Source: Caenorhabditis elegans (taxonomy: Eukaryota > Nematoda > Chromadorea > Rhabditida > Rhabditidae). Taken from it: 64,000 nt of DNA. The notes under the pieces are model-generated. The model searched no databases. It saw only the letters and a program-made list of their open reading frames with translations, and was not told the DNA's origin. The position numbers were made by a program, and so were the translations under genes. Positions 23,301-35,430 of the stretch are shown piece by piece; positions within the stretch are counted from its first letter, which is position 1, and every line of letters starts with the position of its first letter. Location: assembly GCF_000002985.6 (NCBI RefSeq), contig NC_003281.10, positions 3,596,001-3,660,000 on the forward strand, read 5' to 3'.

Positions 23301-26300
23301 ATTGCCGTCCACCCCTGGTGTTAAACACCTTCAAGGCGAGTAGGCTATGCCTTGAGGCTACATCTACAAAACTGCCCATTTCAATGTAGGACCTGAGATA
23401 CTACGTGACAGTTGATATTTGTCGGCAAATCTAGCTTTCAGCAAATTGAATTTTCAGCAAGTTCATCAAGGATCCATCAAGGTGTTCTCAATAAAAATAG
23501 AAACTATTTTAAAATCAATCCAGCCTCCTCTATTTCAACTGCAATATCATACCAAAACGGACAGTTCTGTAGAATTGCTGATAAGTTACAGAAGTAAGAC
23601 TTTTTCAGAAAAATTAAAAAATTGTAGGAACCTGAGAGACTCGAGGAGCATGTCCATTTACATTACAGACCGCCGTTCACGAAGAAAAAAGATACGTACA
23701 ACATATATACATATATGCATGCACAGACACACACACACACACATGCAGCTTCGCGGCGACGACCGGCGGCGGCGCCATGCAAAAAAAATCGGGGCGCCGA
23801 TAGAGAGAACAGTGAAAGAAGAGAGAAGACAAAAACGACAACGAAGCGAACGCGAGACGACCGAGATAATGTGTAAGACGAAGAGACGCAGAGTACATTG
23901 AATGGGGAACGCGAAGAGAAGAGCATCAGAAGTTTGCAACGACGAGATGGGGCGAGAAATTACTAAATTTTGAGAAAAAATATTGAGAGGGAAAGGAGAA
24001 AAGCCTGGATCATCCAACTCCAAAAAGAGAAGAGCGGTTGGTTTCATGTGTGTGTGTGTGTATTTTTGGAATAAAAAAAAGGAAAAGGGGTGTCTCGATG
24101 CGTTTAGTGAGTGTGTTTGTGTGCATGTGGGTATGCAAGTGTTTCCTACATATGTGTGTAGCTTGCCCGGAATCCAGCAGCACACGTCACGAGGAATCAG
24201 GTGAAGTTAGGGTTCGCACGTTCGAGCAAAGTTATCCATAAATTAACACGAATTCTTTGCAATCGGAAAGACTCTAACAAAACTTCTTGGAGTAATTTAA
24301 ACTCTAGTTAGAGACTGTTCGGATGTTATAAAAGTCATCCCGTTGATCTTCTCGTCGCACACACACACACTGATCTACCAATAGAGTGCAACAAGAGGAC
24401 ATGCGCGGTTTGGTGGGCTAGATGTGAAGCGACCGCCCTGGTGATCACAATTCGCTAATCCTTCTCAAACAACATGTGTTGCATTGGAGAAGTGTAGATA
24501 AGGTGTTGTTGTTGTTATTCGGGTTGTATAAAGAAGCTTATTTTAGAGAAGAAAGAGAAGAAGATACGGAAAGCTGGCTATATGCAGCACCAACCTCTTT
24601 CCAAACTGATCGACTTTCTTTTTCTTCTTCTCCTCTTTTTTTTTGTGCTTCGTTTCTTCTAAGGGCAAAAGAGCACACACACATACACTCTGTGTCGCCT
24701 CCAAGAGCCATATCCTTTTGGTAGAAGGGCCGCTTGGCGGTCGGGATGAGATACTACCACCACCACCATCACCACTACCAGCCGAGTGTGCACTACTCCA
24801 AGACACACACACAGAGGACGGACACACGAAAAGAGCGACATACGGGGGGCCGCGTATACCCCCACACAACCACCACCACCATCACCGCTAACGCCGTCAT
24901 CATTCGACCAGTGTTTCACTTCTTGTCTCTCTAAGTCTCTATTGAGGAATACTCTGTTAAAGTAGAAGAAGACGACGACGTCAGTGACGACGACCCGACC
25001 GGCGAGTAAAGAAGGAGAAAAAGAGAGAAAATAGTAGAAGTAGGAACAGCGGAAAGTGTAAGAAGCTGTGAAGTGAGATACTACATACTAGTAGAAGAAG
25101 TATTCAGTGACCCGCAATTGCCCTTTCGACTTCTTCCCCCATTAAAAAGGCATAATTCGTAGTTTCGATTCCACTTATTATCCATTATCGCCGACGTTGT
25201 CATAATGTGTTCGTTAGATGATGATGATACGATGAAAGTGAGACTTCTGATTCGATCACTCAAAAAAACAATTTCAATTTTCGAAGCGAGCCAAGTAACC
25301 AACTGATAACCAGGTCTGCTGCCGAAACATTCGGAAAAAAAAGACAAATGGAAAGGAAAAAAAGGAGAAAAAGAGAAGAGAGGAACGCGCCAAAACATCA
25401 TCATTTTCGGCGACAACAAAATGATAGTGAGTGTGAGGAGAAGGGCACTGTCAATTATCGATGACATTTTAGGTGGAAAAAAGTAATTTCTCTTCAATAG
25501 ATCGGGGACATTTGCCTCCATTACTAGATCATCAGTTTACGCGAGAAGCACGATTGGAAGACATATACGAAGAGTAGAAATAAATGAGAGGCGCCCCGCG
25601 CGCGATCATCGAAAAGGGGGAACCCGATGGCGGTCACCAGAGCGGTGTCCGTCACCGATGAGGAATTGGAGAAAAGATGGTGGTAGTGGCCACCGCCGCC
25701 GCGCCTTCATCCAAAATAATTCATCGTAGATAGATAGAGAGAGAGAGAGACTACAAATCGGTTGTGTTGTGTTCTTCGGGCTTTCAAGTCACCGCATCGT
25801 TCCGCTTTTGATTGTCTATGTCTCTTCAATGCAACTTCGTTCTATACTGAATGTGTGTGTGTGCACGTGTAAGAGAAGTCGGTTAGGATATATCATAACA
25901 TGTCGTTTTTTCCATTTTAACTACCGAGATAGCCACATGGAAAACATACAGCTCAGCTTCGAAATGTATTATACCACGAATTTCGGGACGTTAGGATCTA
26001 CGTGATCTTTCATTTGCTTGAACTTAGGGCTTCCCTGGAAGGCAGGCGCGGTGTCAGGGCCTTGCGCCTGCCTTCAACCTACCGCCTTACGCCGGCCTCT
26101 TGTCTTATTTCTGCAATATGGCTTGAAGTCAAAGGCTTGGTGTTCCAATTACATAGTGCGAAAGGTAGTTCTTCCGCCGCGGCCGACACTTTTCGGGTCC
26201 ACGCCACACCATACAGAAGGCGCGAGGCAGGCGCGGCAGGCGTTTGGCGCCTACAAGGAAGCCTTGCTTGTACTAATACAACATGGGCCTGATACATCAA

Positions 26301-29300
26301 AAATTTCCAGAAAGTCTGAGATCCAAATGGTAACTTGGAACTTTCGAGAATTCGTTTGTTTGTAAAAAAAATCCAGAAATAAGCTCCGCCCATTTCTTGG
26401 CTACTCAAGTTGATTCTCCTTTTTTGGAATATACATTCCTTGATCTACAGCTTCCAAAAAGCACGACTTGCCTCCGACATCAAGGAAGAAAACAAAAAAA
26501 AGCGAAAAGCAATCAGATTTCAATCTATTCTCGAGAATAAATAAAAAACACTAAGAGAACGAGGAGAAACATGTTAGTTGTCCGGTTTCGGAGAAAATTG
26601 AAACAAAAGCTGAATATGAGAAATTTCTATATTCAAACTTCCATAAATTTCACGAGTAGTCATAAAATGACGTTGTTGTCTGACAGGAGACACTAATCTT
26701 TTAACTTGACAACCTAGTCTCTTCGACCACGTCACTAGATTGTGCCAAGAAATTTACGGAGTCGCGCCGCTCTTTCTCGTGAGCAAGAAGAGAGAAGGGA
26801 ATAAATAATAAAGCACCGACAACGAAAAGGAGTGTGTCTCGTAGGATGTGCTGGCGAGAAGAAGAAGCGGCAGCAGCAGCAGCAGCTTCGCGAATTAAAA
26901 AAACAGAATGACGAAGCAGCAACCACCTCCTCCGCATTGCTGAAACAACAAAAAAAGGAAGGACTTTTTTCCGAAGAAATGTATCTAAACCCATTGTGGG
27001 AATAAGCGAAACGAAACGAAGAAAACGAAATAGAAGAGAGGCATATTTCTATACTTGATGCGACGAGCGTTTTTCTCCGTGTGTGTTTATAAACGCACAG
27101 ACACGCAATCTCCCGTTGTTTCAAATGTCTTCGAGTTGCTTCTCCAGACCGGTGTCATCCACTAGAGGGGCTTCTAAAACCGTTTTTCAACTGGCTATGA
27201 TGATGATTAATTGGTGGAGCTCGCCGGAGCCAGAAGCGACTAACTTTGATGATGCTACTGATAAAAGGATGTGACGGATGAAATATGGGGTTTTCCAATA
27301 GAAAAGCTCGAGTATAGAAAATCAAAAATTCAAACTTTTGCAATTGCAGAGACGGAAAAAAATTTGTGGCCGAGTTTTACTTTTTCGCGGCCACGTAACA
27401 TAAAAAAGGTGAAAAGTCTTCAAATTCCATGATTCTCAACTTTGGAGTGAATATTTTTGAAAGCCATCCCTGTTATATTTTTCCGAGAAGAAATGAATAT
27501 TTGGGGAAAAAGTTGGTTCGCAAAAAAAATAGGAAGCCACATGTTTTTCTCGTCGTCGTTTTCTGGTGGCTCGGAACTAAACCGCAGAATTGGCGCACGT
27601 GTTTGTTTGTCTGTTTTCCTTCTTAAAGATTATAAAAAGTGAAACATGCAACTGAATGGTCACTACTTGTTGTTTCTATCCACGGAGAGACATAGACGGC
27701 GTCAACGATCAGGTCGTAGTGGGCCACAAAACGAGGACACAAACATAAACAAACTCGTATCTGACTGACTGGTTGAAGAAGGAGCAAAAAAGCGATACGG
27801 AGAGCGGAGAGATAGCGAGAAGGAGGTCATAATCGTGGCATCCTCACCCAACTGTATGCGGGACGAAGAGGAGGCCAAATTGCAACAATAACAAACCGTG
27901 ATCGCCTCGTTGCTGCTGCAGCTATGGAGCGAGCGACGAGAAGACGGATGGATAGTATGGAGACACACCGCCCGTAAAAGGGAGAGAAGGAGAGAGACAG
28001 GAAGGAATGGACACTGTACGAGTTATATGCAGCGAGCCGATGGATCGATGGATAGTGTGTTGAATATTGAGAGACGCAGCAGCATGGCAAACGACACCTG
28101 CACGTGTTTGTGTATGTGTGTGGTACACCCTCCAAAAAGGGCCGTCATAATCGAAGAAGAAGATGAAATTGCCGAGAAGGAGGTATTAACCGGATCAACT
28201 CAATTGGCATACACAGGGAAGATTCGGGTACTTTTGATGTTGGAAAATGGTCTGGAAAGTCTAGATCTGGAGAAAAAGTTACTGTGCAAAATAGAGAACA
28301 TAACTTGCTATATCCTGAGAAAAAGCATTGTATGAACTGTTGGATCTGATAGAATCCCAAAAAAACTTCAGTTAGACTGCTCGGTGGCTCAAACTTCACG
28401 TCAGCACTGTGAAATGAAAAGTTGAGAAGTCTTCGTCTAAATTTCCGCAATTCTCGTAGATCTAAGTAGATCAACCCGAAATGGGACACTCTCACACCAA
28501 GTGAAGCTTGCTACTCAGATATCTTTTACGTTATCGAAAAATTGTTAACTGATGTCTCTACAAAACTTTGAAAATCTAAATTTTTATAGCAATTTAATTG
28601 TACAAACCATGGCAGAATTAATTGAAAATTTAGAATTGTAAAATTACAATTCTTTCAAAAAATTGGTTAATCTGACCGATGGAGAGTTCTGACTACTAAA
28701 ACCTACAAATATGGATACGATAGCCAGGTGTCCTTCATTTTCAACTTGAAAAAAAAAAGTTTTTCACATTACAAAAATGGACGAATCCAAAAAAAAGCGA
28801 GTTGCAGGTGTGTGCAATTATGACACAATGCCTCTTTTTTTGGAATGAATATTCCTGGAACTGAGCCAGTTATTGGCAGCCGGTAATTATAGAGGTCACA
28901 GGTGGAACCAGAGGACTTGAGATAAAATCTAGAGCATTAGAAAGAAGATTCTGGAAATTGCAGAGATTCGAGGCAGGGGTGGATGGGAAACGATTTTTCA
29001 CGGCAAATCGGCAAATTGGCAGAAATTAAAATTTCTGGCAAACTGGCAGAAATGATAATTTCCGGCAAATCGGCAAATTGCCGGAATTGAAATTTCCGGC
29101 AAATCGACAAATTGGCAGAAATGAAAATTTCCGCCAAATCGGTAAACCGGTAAACTGCGAGAAATGAAAATTTCCGGCAAATCGGCAAATTGCCAGAAAT
29201 GAAAATTTCCGGCAAATCGGCAAATTGGCAGAAATTAAAATTTCTGGCAAACTGGCAGAAATAATAATTTCCGGCAAATCGGCAAATTGCCGGAATTGAA

Positions 29301-31120
29301 ATTTCCGGCAAATTGGCAAACCGGCACATTGCCGATTTGCCGGAAAAACGGCAATTGCAGAAAAGTTTCGGCAAATTGTGGTTTTGCATTTTGGAAATAT
29401 GAGAATTTCAATTCTAATCGGCAAAAACAAAAATTGGCAATTCGCCGGAATTTAAAATTTCCGGCAAATCGGCAAACCGGCAAATTGCCGGAATTAAAAT
29501 TTGCTTGAAATTTCTAAATTGCAAAAATAATTAAAATACCAAAATTTTGCAGAGCACTTCAAATTAAAAAAAAAAAAACTTCACAATGAAATGCAAGTTT
29601 TTAGGTTCAAATCAATTTCAATCTTCTCAATTTCATCTAAGAATTTCACTCAATTGTCTCACATAGACATTTACACTGAAAAGTGCGGACAGGTTATCAA
29701 AAAGTCAGTCAAAAGGACGAAAGCATTGGAGGTGCGTGATGAGAAGAGGCGACAACGACCACATAAATGATTTGGCAGTTTAGTCCCGGACGGGCGCCAT
29801 CGTCGAATTTTAATTGGTTCCGTTGTCTCTGTCGAAGTGAAGGAGATGGAGATGGATGAAATATTGAACAAAAAATGAAAAAGTTGGTGAAATTTAGATT
29901 GCATTTAGATAGAGAAAATGAATATTTTTGGGTGAATTCTACTTCAAAAATTTCTAGGAAAAGTGTGTGTAAATACGGATAATAGGAGTTTTCAAGGAAC
30001 ACTGTCTAGGGTCAACTTCTCAAAAAAGAAAATAATAATATATTTTCAGAACCAATTTTAGAAGGACAAACTAGCTCAATTTTCGAGGTTTCTCGGCAAT
30101 GTTACAGGCTTTTTCTTAAATAGAACAAAAATTACGCTTTGAATGGGAAATGCACCAAGAATTGGTGAAAATCCTCGGGGAGTACACGAGCTGCGTAAAT
30201 CGACACGAGGTTTTTTATAGACTTTCATGGTTTTTTTTTTCAAAGTTGGGAATCATGAATCACACCAAATGTTACAAAAAAAAAGTATGTGATTTCAAAT
30301 TTTTAAATTGAAACTATTTTCTCCTTTTGAATTTTTTTGTCAATATTCAAAACAATATTCAATTTTTTCAGCAATTTTTCGGGAAAAAACATTTAAATTT
30401 TTTGGCATTTTTTAGTGGAATTTTTTTGTTTTCTGCTACCAACAAATCTTAAAAGTATAAAAAATTTTATATTTTTCTCGCTAATTTCAACTTTTCATCA
30501 AAAATTATTGTGTATTTTCAGCAAAAAATTTATTTTTATTTGCTGCAAATTTTGCTGGATTTTTTTTTTGGTTTTTTAAACAAAATTTGATTTTTTTCAA
30601 ATTTTTTTTTATCAATAGAGTGATTTTTCTTGGTAAATTTAATTTTAATTAAAAAATTTCAATTTTCTTAAATGCGATTTTTTTTCCAAAATTTTTTAGC
30701 AAGAGAGTAGTTTTTCTTGGTAAATTGTATTTTAATTATATAGTTTTAATTATCTAAAATTCAATTTTTCAGGTAGTAAAATCCAGTTTTCTATACGAAA
30801 AAGCAATTGAAATTTTTTTTTCAAAAGCCACTGGAAGTTGACAAATTCGGCAAATTGCCGGTTTGCCGGATATCAGATTTGCCGGAAATTTTTAGAAGGA
30901 TTTTTTATAAGACGGAACCCTGAAAACTGTGCTTTTTTGATATTTTTTCCTATTTTTTTATTTTCATAGAATTTGCTTATTTTTTCGGAGTAAACATGTA
31001 AAATTGAGGCAATTTTTAGGTAAATTTTTTCCCGGAAAATTCAAAATTAAAGAGAAAACCGCACCTTGGCTCCGAAATAAACATCTCCTCAATCACAAAG
31101 AATTCCGAGAGATCATCCAT
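17303..31120 (-). CDS. sel-8: SEL-8/LAG-3, Mastermind-type Notch transcriptional co-activator
   Basis: Forms the nuclear ternary complex with LAG-1 (CSL) and the Notch intracellular domains of LIN-12/GLP-1 to activate targets. Exons, 5' to 3': 31120-31065, 22531-22424, 21312-20946, 19694-19377, 18432-17990, 17483-17303 (TGA); phases agree and total 490 aa, the length I recall for LAG-3. The Mastermind helix is at about residues 58-115 (LHRQRSELARANYEKARPEM), matching the MAML pattern of Arg-rich helix, aromatic, then Pro-Glu kink. A basic RKRR follows near residue 160. The rest is Gln/His/Met-rich activation sequence, interrupted by a non-repetitive island at about residues 270-312 (GEWFDKLALAVA / VDTILGPDTYDTFLAEL). 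Intron 1 is 8.5 kb. A TTTTTCAG acceptor ends at 31143, 22 bases before the ATG, as for an SL1 trans-splice site or an upstream noncoding exon. Confidence 0.93.
19930..20262. repeat. Fold-back element, TCGATTTACGGG family, copy 1
   Basis: Left arm contains ATCTCGTAGCGAAAACTACA, TCCTTTAAATTACTACTG and TCGATTTACGGGATC; the right arm inverts these (CCCGTAAATCGACACTACAG, GTTACTGTAGTTTTCGCAAC). It lies in a sel-8 intron. Confidence 0.8.
21360..21675. repeat. Fold-back element, TCGATTTACGGG family, copy 2
   Basis: The outer left arm is almost identical to the 19930 copy (GAATGCGTATTGCACAACAT); the centre differs. It is in another sel-8 intron. Confidence 0.8.
22810..22827 (+). repeat. Poly-G tract (18 G)
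   Basis: Uninterrupted 18 G in sel-8 intron 1, flanked by AGAAGAAG runs. Confidence 0.95.
23057..23316. repeat. GCCGATTTGCCGG fold-back repeat, copy 2
   Basis: Same family, opposite orientation, in sel-8 intron 1: repeated AAATTTCTGGCAAATCGGCAAA with an end reading GCCGTCCACCCC. Confidence 0.8.
26021..26285. repeat. GC-rich fold-back repeat (GGCAGGCGCGG family)
   Basis: Left arm GGCTTCCCTGGAAGGCAGGC, right arm GGCGCCTACAAGGAAGCC; the interior has repeated GCGCCTGCC and GAGGCAGGCGCGGCAGGCG. Markedly GC-richer than its surroundings in sel-8 intron 1. Confidence 0.65.
28974..29510. repeat. GCCGATTTGCCGG fold-back repeat, copy 3 (longest)
   Basis: Starts CAGGGGTGGATGGGAAACGATT, then many GGCAAATCGGCAAATTG units over about 500 bases in sel-8 intron 1. 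It probably grew by internal duplication, since a 150-base section recurs. Confidence 0.8.
30841..30895. repeat. GCCGATTTGCCGG repeat fragment
   Basis: A short piece with GGCAAATTGCCGGTTTGCCGG close to the first sel-8 exon. Confidence 0.65.
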
Positions 31121-31142
31121 CGACACATATGAGAGTTGATGC
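31065..31142 (-). promoter_or_regulatory. sel-8: sel-8 first coding exon with overlapping uORF
   Basis: Acceptor TTTTTCAG is followed by a 22-base leader and the ATG at 31120. An upstream ATG at 31128 is in a different frame and runs 11 codons to TGA at 31093, overlapping the main start. It could lower translation of the main frame unless scanning bypasses it. Confidence 0.5.
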
Positions 31143-32239
31143 CTGAAAAAGAGCCCAAAAATTGGAGTCTCTGAGACTTTCATACATTTTCCGCTTCATA
31201 TATTTCTTACTCGCGGGGATCTATCCACCAAGTTGTTCAACAAATTTCAAGAAACAAATATTTTGGATAAATTTTGTTGGAAAAAAAACTCTGGGGGTAC
31301 ACAATGAAAAACAGAAAATGATAAAGAGATAAATAACAATTAAAAGTGAATCCTAAAGAAATAAAAAACAAAACAAAAAAAGAAGAAGAAAAATCCTATT
31401 CACTATTAAAAGATAGAGTACCGAAATCAGATTCAAAATGTCCCAAAACTTTCGAATTTTATAATGAAAAGTTCCGAAAATTTCTCAAAAAAAGGTTTTC
31501 GCAGTTCAAAGTTATGGAAAAATTCGTATTTTCAGCAAAAAAATCAATTTAAGGTTTTTTTTTTGGTTTTTAATCTAAATTCGATTTTTTTCCAAATTTA
31601 TTGTTTATCAAGAGTCGTTTTTCTTGGTAAATTGTATTTTAATTATCTAATATTCGATTTTTCAACTAATTTTCTACACCGAAAAGCCTAAAAACTTTCG
31701 GAACTTGTTGTTTATTTAATTAACACCTTTTAATACATAGTTTAATTAATTTAGATACATTTTCAATTGATGGGTGCACAAATTTTATATAATTTTGTGC
31801 GCTCTCAACGAGTAAACGCGTAATATATTACTAAAATATGCATTAAAAGGAAATAAAATTAAAAATTAATTCCGCATATTGATTTTTGTTTCGGTTTTTT
31901 TCTGAAAAATAAATCAAAAATTCTGATTTTCTTTGAAAAAATCAAAAATTCTCAGATTTTCTATGAAAAAAAAATTGAAATTTGTTTTTACTTTCCCGGA
32001 AAAATCGAATTTTTTAAAAATTTTCTCCGAAAAAAATCGGAATTTATTACATTTTCTCAGAAAAACAAAATCGAATTTTTCAAAATTTTCTCAAAAAATC
32101 GCTTTTCTCTGAAAAACATCGAAATTTTTTGAACCACCCTAAATTTTTTTTTTGAGAAATTTTCAGAACATCTCATTGCGAAATTCGGGTTAAATTTCGG
32201 TACTCCACCTTCAAACAAAAATTTAAAAAAAAATTAAAA
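31143..32239 (-). other. Intergenic region between mrps-31 and sel-8
   Basis: 1.1 kb, very AT-rich, with runs of TTTTTCGATTTT type and no coding frame. It must contain the mrps-31 3' UTR and probably the sel-8 promoter. Confidence 0.5.
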
Positions 32240-34366
32240 TTAAAGAGCATTCTGAGCAGCAATCTGTTCCTGTTCGTGAAGTTTGTGAACCAATTTCTGT
32301 TTTTCCGTATTGAAATAATCAGCGAACCACTTCAAATGTTCCCGCTTCTTCGCTGCTGTCATATATGGATTCTTGGATAAACCAACACAAACCAAATGCA
32401 TAAAATGAGCAATTGGACCAGATTTCGGGATACCCAATGATGGTAAATGTCTCTCCAAGAATACGTGATCAATGAATGAAACATTCGATTCATCGCCCAT
32501 TTTGAACTCATTATCGATTGGATATTCCCATTGTTTTCCTTTTGTTGTCCATTCGATTTGTTCTTCGAAAGAATTTGTTGGTCCGAATGAGCCGTTGGAA
32601 ATTCTGAAAAAAAAACGGTTTTTTTAAGGTGGATAATGGATTTGAATGATCAAATAAGTAAAGAAAATTATAACATTTTTCTACATTTTTCCAATTTTTC
32701 TTTCAATTTTTCAACACAAAAAAATGCCAAATTTCATGAATTGATTGACTTGAAACATTTTCTATTTTTCGTTTTCCTTTTTTGAAAATCAAAAAAAAAT
32801 TGTTTCTCGATATTAGTTATTTTTCCGATGTTTCAATTTTTGATTTTTTTAATTAGCTGAATTTATGATAATTTTTCTTCTTTTTAAATGACATTTTTAT
32901 GTTTTTCATCATCAATATGAACAAAATTAGATAAAAAATCGATTTTGATGGTTAATTTTCTGATCCAATTTTTTTTTGGATTTTTTAGAAAACCGGCAAA
33001 ATTTCGTTAGTTTCCGTGAAAAAAGGAAAAAAATATCGATTTTTATATAATTTACATAAAATTTCAGACAAAAATCACGAAAAAACGATAATTTCAGCCG
33101 GAAAATGCGAATATTTAAAACAAAATTTTTTTACAAAATTGAAAATATCACGCAAAATTTAGAAAAATCTTTCAAAATTTTTAATACTTAGTTTTTCTGA
33201 TAATTCACTAGTTTAAGCTAAAATCTTCGTTTTTGTCAACTTTTTCGCACCATAGCGACTGGAAATTGTTTTTATAGAATTATGAAGAAAAAACCAACGA
33301 AACAACGTTAAAAATTACCAAAAATGTGTGAAACAAATCGCTGCAAAACGGAAAAATTGAGAAAATCTGAGATTTCAGCTAAAATTAGCAATTTTTATCA
33401 AATTTCGGGATTTTGAGCCATTTGATTTCATAAATATCTACCTTGCAGCTCTTTCATCCCATTGTTTCCAGAAGCCAAGGGAAAAATCTTCATATTTTTC
33501 GCCCTTTTTCCAGATTCCTAGAGGCTTCTGATTGAACAATTTAATAGCATCATTGTCAACTTTCACAGGTTTACGAACAGCACTACTAATCAAATCATCC
33601 TTGTAAATCTTTTCCATAAATTCCAAGGCCATCGTGAACAACTTCTGATCCTTCTCACTTCTCTCCGTCTCTTCAACTTCTTCTTGTTCCACCTTTTCTC
33701 TAACATCATTTAGAAGAGCTTTTCGCTGCTCTTGGAGCTTTATCTGTGCTTCATTGACAATTGTCTCTGATTTGACACGAGCTTCTTCTGTCGTGAAGCC
33801 ACTTTGAACTGCCTGATAGAAAATCTCTTTTCTGAGAAGAACAAGTCCTCGTTTTTCTTGTCGAAGTTGAGCGGATCTGGAAAAAAAATGAAATTTGTCA
33901 CGGATCATTGAAAATGGCTCACTTGGGAGGAAGCTTCTTCTCAACTTTGGCATCGCCCGCCACATCGGCAAGAAGTCCGATAAGTGCCTGATCATCGAGC
34001 ATTTCACTGCTTGCAGAAGCTGCGGCAGCATCAAAACTCGCTTTTTCGTTTGCTACTAATCGATTGATCAATGTATTTTTTAGTCTGCAAAGTTATATTT
34101 GAATCTTTTTTATTATTTTTCACCCTACGATTTCTTTTCGGAGCCATTCTGCGGGTGAATATTATTCGCTACTCCTTCAATCGCATTCAGCAAATCCTCA
34201 TCAATCGCGTCTTTTGCACCTTTCTGGAAGAAACTGGTTTAAAACTTGAAAAATGAGCCGGAAAACTTACACCATCATTTCCATCGCCCGAAGCTGCGCT
34301 GGACAGCAATCGAGGTTGTCTTGCACCGCCAAGTCGAACAGCTATTGAGCACAGACTTCTCAGCAT
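32240..34366 (-). CDS. mrps-31: Mitochondrial small ribosomal subunit protein mS31 (MRPS31)
   Basis: A metazoan-type structural protein of the mitochondrial 28S ribosomal subunit. Exons: 34366-34271, 34223-34129, 34084-33923, 33876-33442, 32603-32240 (TAA), giving 383 aa with consistent phases. The N-terminus MLRSLCSIAVRLGGARQPRL is an Arg-rich, acid-free mitochondrial presequence. The middle is a charged helical region (EEARVKSETIVNEAQIKLQE). The C-terminal third carries the MRPS31 family block: FSLGFWKQWDERAA, DHVFLERHLP, GPIAHFMHLVCVGLSKNPYM and EHLKWFADYF. The start is fixed by an acceptor (ATTTTTCAG) lying directly against the ATG, typical of SL1 trans-splicing with a one- or zero-base leader. 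It lies 1.1 kb upstream of sel-8 on the same strand, too far to infer an operon. The symbol comes from family recognition. Confidence 0.92.
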
Positions 34367-35430
34367 CTGAAAAATCAAATAAAAATAATATTAAAGACTT
34401 AAAACTAGAAAATATTGACGAAAATTGCTCGAAAAAACAGCGAAAAACTTAAAAAGAAATATTGGCTAAACAACACGCGGGTGCGGGATTTCGGAGTATC
34501 GTCGTGTGTACTCCTCTCGGGGTTAGTTTTTTTCTTCTTTTTTTCTCCGTCTGCCTGCATTTTCCCGCATTTTCCCACGCCTTATCGCTATGTTTTTTTT
34601 GACAATTTGTGTTCTTTTTGATTAAAATGTTTCTTATCTGAAATCAAAATGTTATCATTAAATAATATGTAATAGGAAAAAAAACAGAAAAAAACAAAAC
34701 ATTTTTTAAAAAAGATTTTTAATTTAAAAATCAGATATTCTAATAAAAAGCCAATAACATTACGCATCTTTTAGAGTTCTTCTTTTGGAATTAATTGCCA
34801 CAATTTAGATGTCCTCTACCCGGCCCACTGAAGCTGTAAACTTCCGATTTTCTTCTTGCATCCATCTCCAAACAAATTCCCGTAGAATCTAAAAGCGTTC
34901 GGCAATTGTTTATTCCTTTTATTGCAAGAGTTCTCTTCTTGCAATGAAATTGATCGGTCAAAACAAAACATGAAAATGTGCTGCTGCTTCCCCCGTTACT
35001 CAGCTCTGCGAGCCCTCGAAGCCGCCGGGCGGTGCTTTCTTTTTTCCCCTCAAAAAGTGTACGAAAGAGAAGGAAAAGAGTCCCAGTTGTCCAGTGTACT
35101 TGATTCTTTTTTTTTCGCCACCAAACGTCTTCAGAATATTTATTTTTTGTGGAGCTTCCTATAGAAAGCTCCCCTCCTTATTCATTATTCCGTAGGCGGA
35201 TTAAATTCGAAATTCAACATTTAACCACAAAAATTTGAATATTGAAGAAGTGTGAATTTTCGTCTCACTTTCTTCTTTATTCTTATATCTCTTTTTCCGT
35301 GACGTCTCATCTTTCTGCTTAAAATAGAAAAAAAAGAAAAAGCGTTGTCTGTTGGGAAAAAGGTCGAAAAAGAGGCAGTCAGTTACATAATTAGGTTTTT
35401 GTTCAGCAGCTATTGGGCTCAAAGCCCTTT

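Larger units (their letters stand above)
22532..31064 (-). other. sel-8 intron 1 (8.5 kb), possible enhancer or internal promoter DNA
   Basis: No exon joins in frame. 23640-25760 is much less AT-rich than the flanks, with CA/GT, GAAGAA and GAGA runs; 26700-27100 has a CAG run (about 26868-26886); 27650-28330 is another mixed block. These are typical of C. elegans regulatory DNA. GCCGATTTGCCGG copies and the GC-rich fold-back repeat lie between. Confidence 0.5.

Noticed and set aside
23419..24919. Several overlapping 65-175 aa frames on both strands
   Set aside because: They arise from CA/GT, GAA and CGG simple sequence (VCVCV, HTHTH peptides) in a regulatory-looking region.
25081..25521. 146-aa minus-strand frame in sel-8 intron 1
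   Set aside because: Poorly mixed hydrophobic and Ser-rich composition, competing frames on both strands, no conserved motif and no supporting splice structure.
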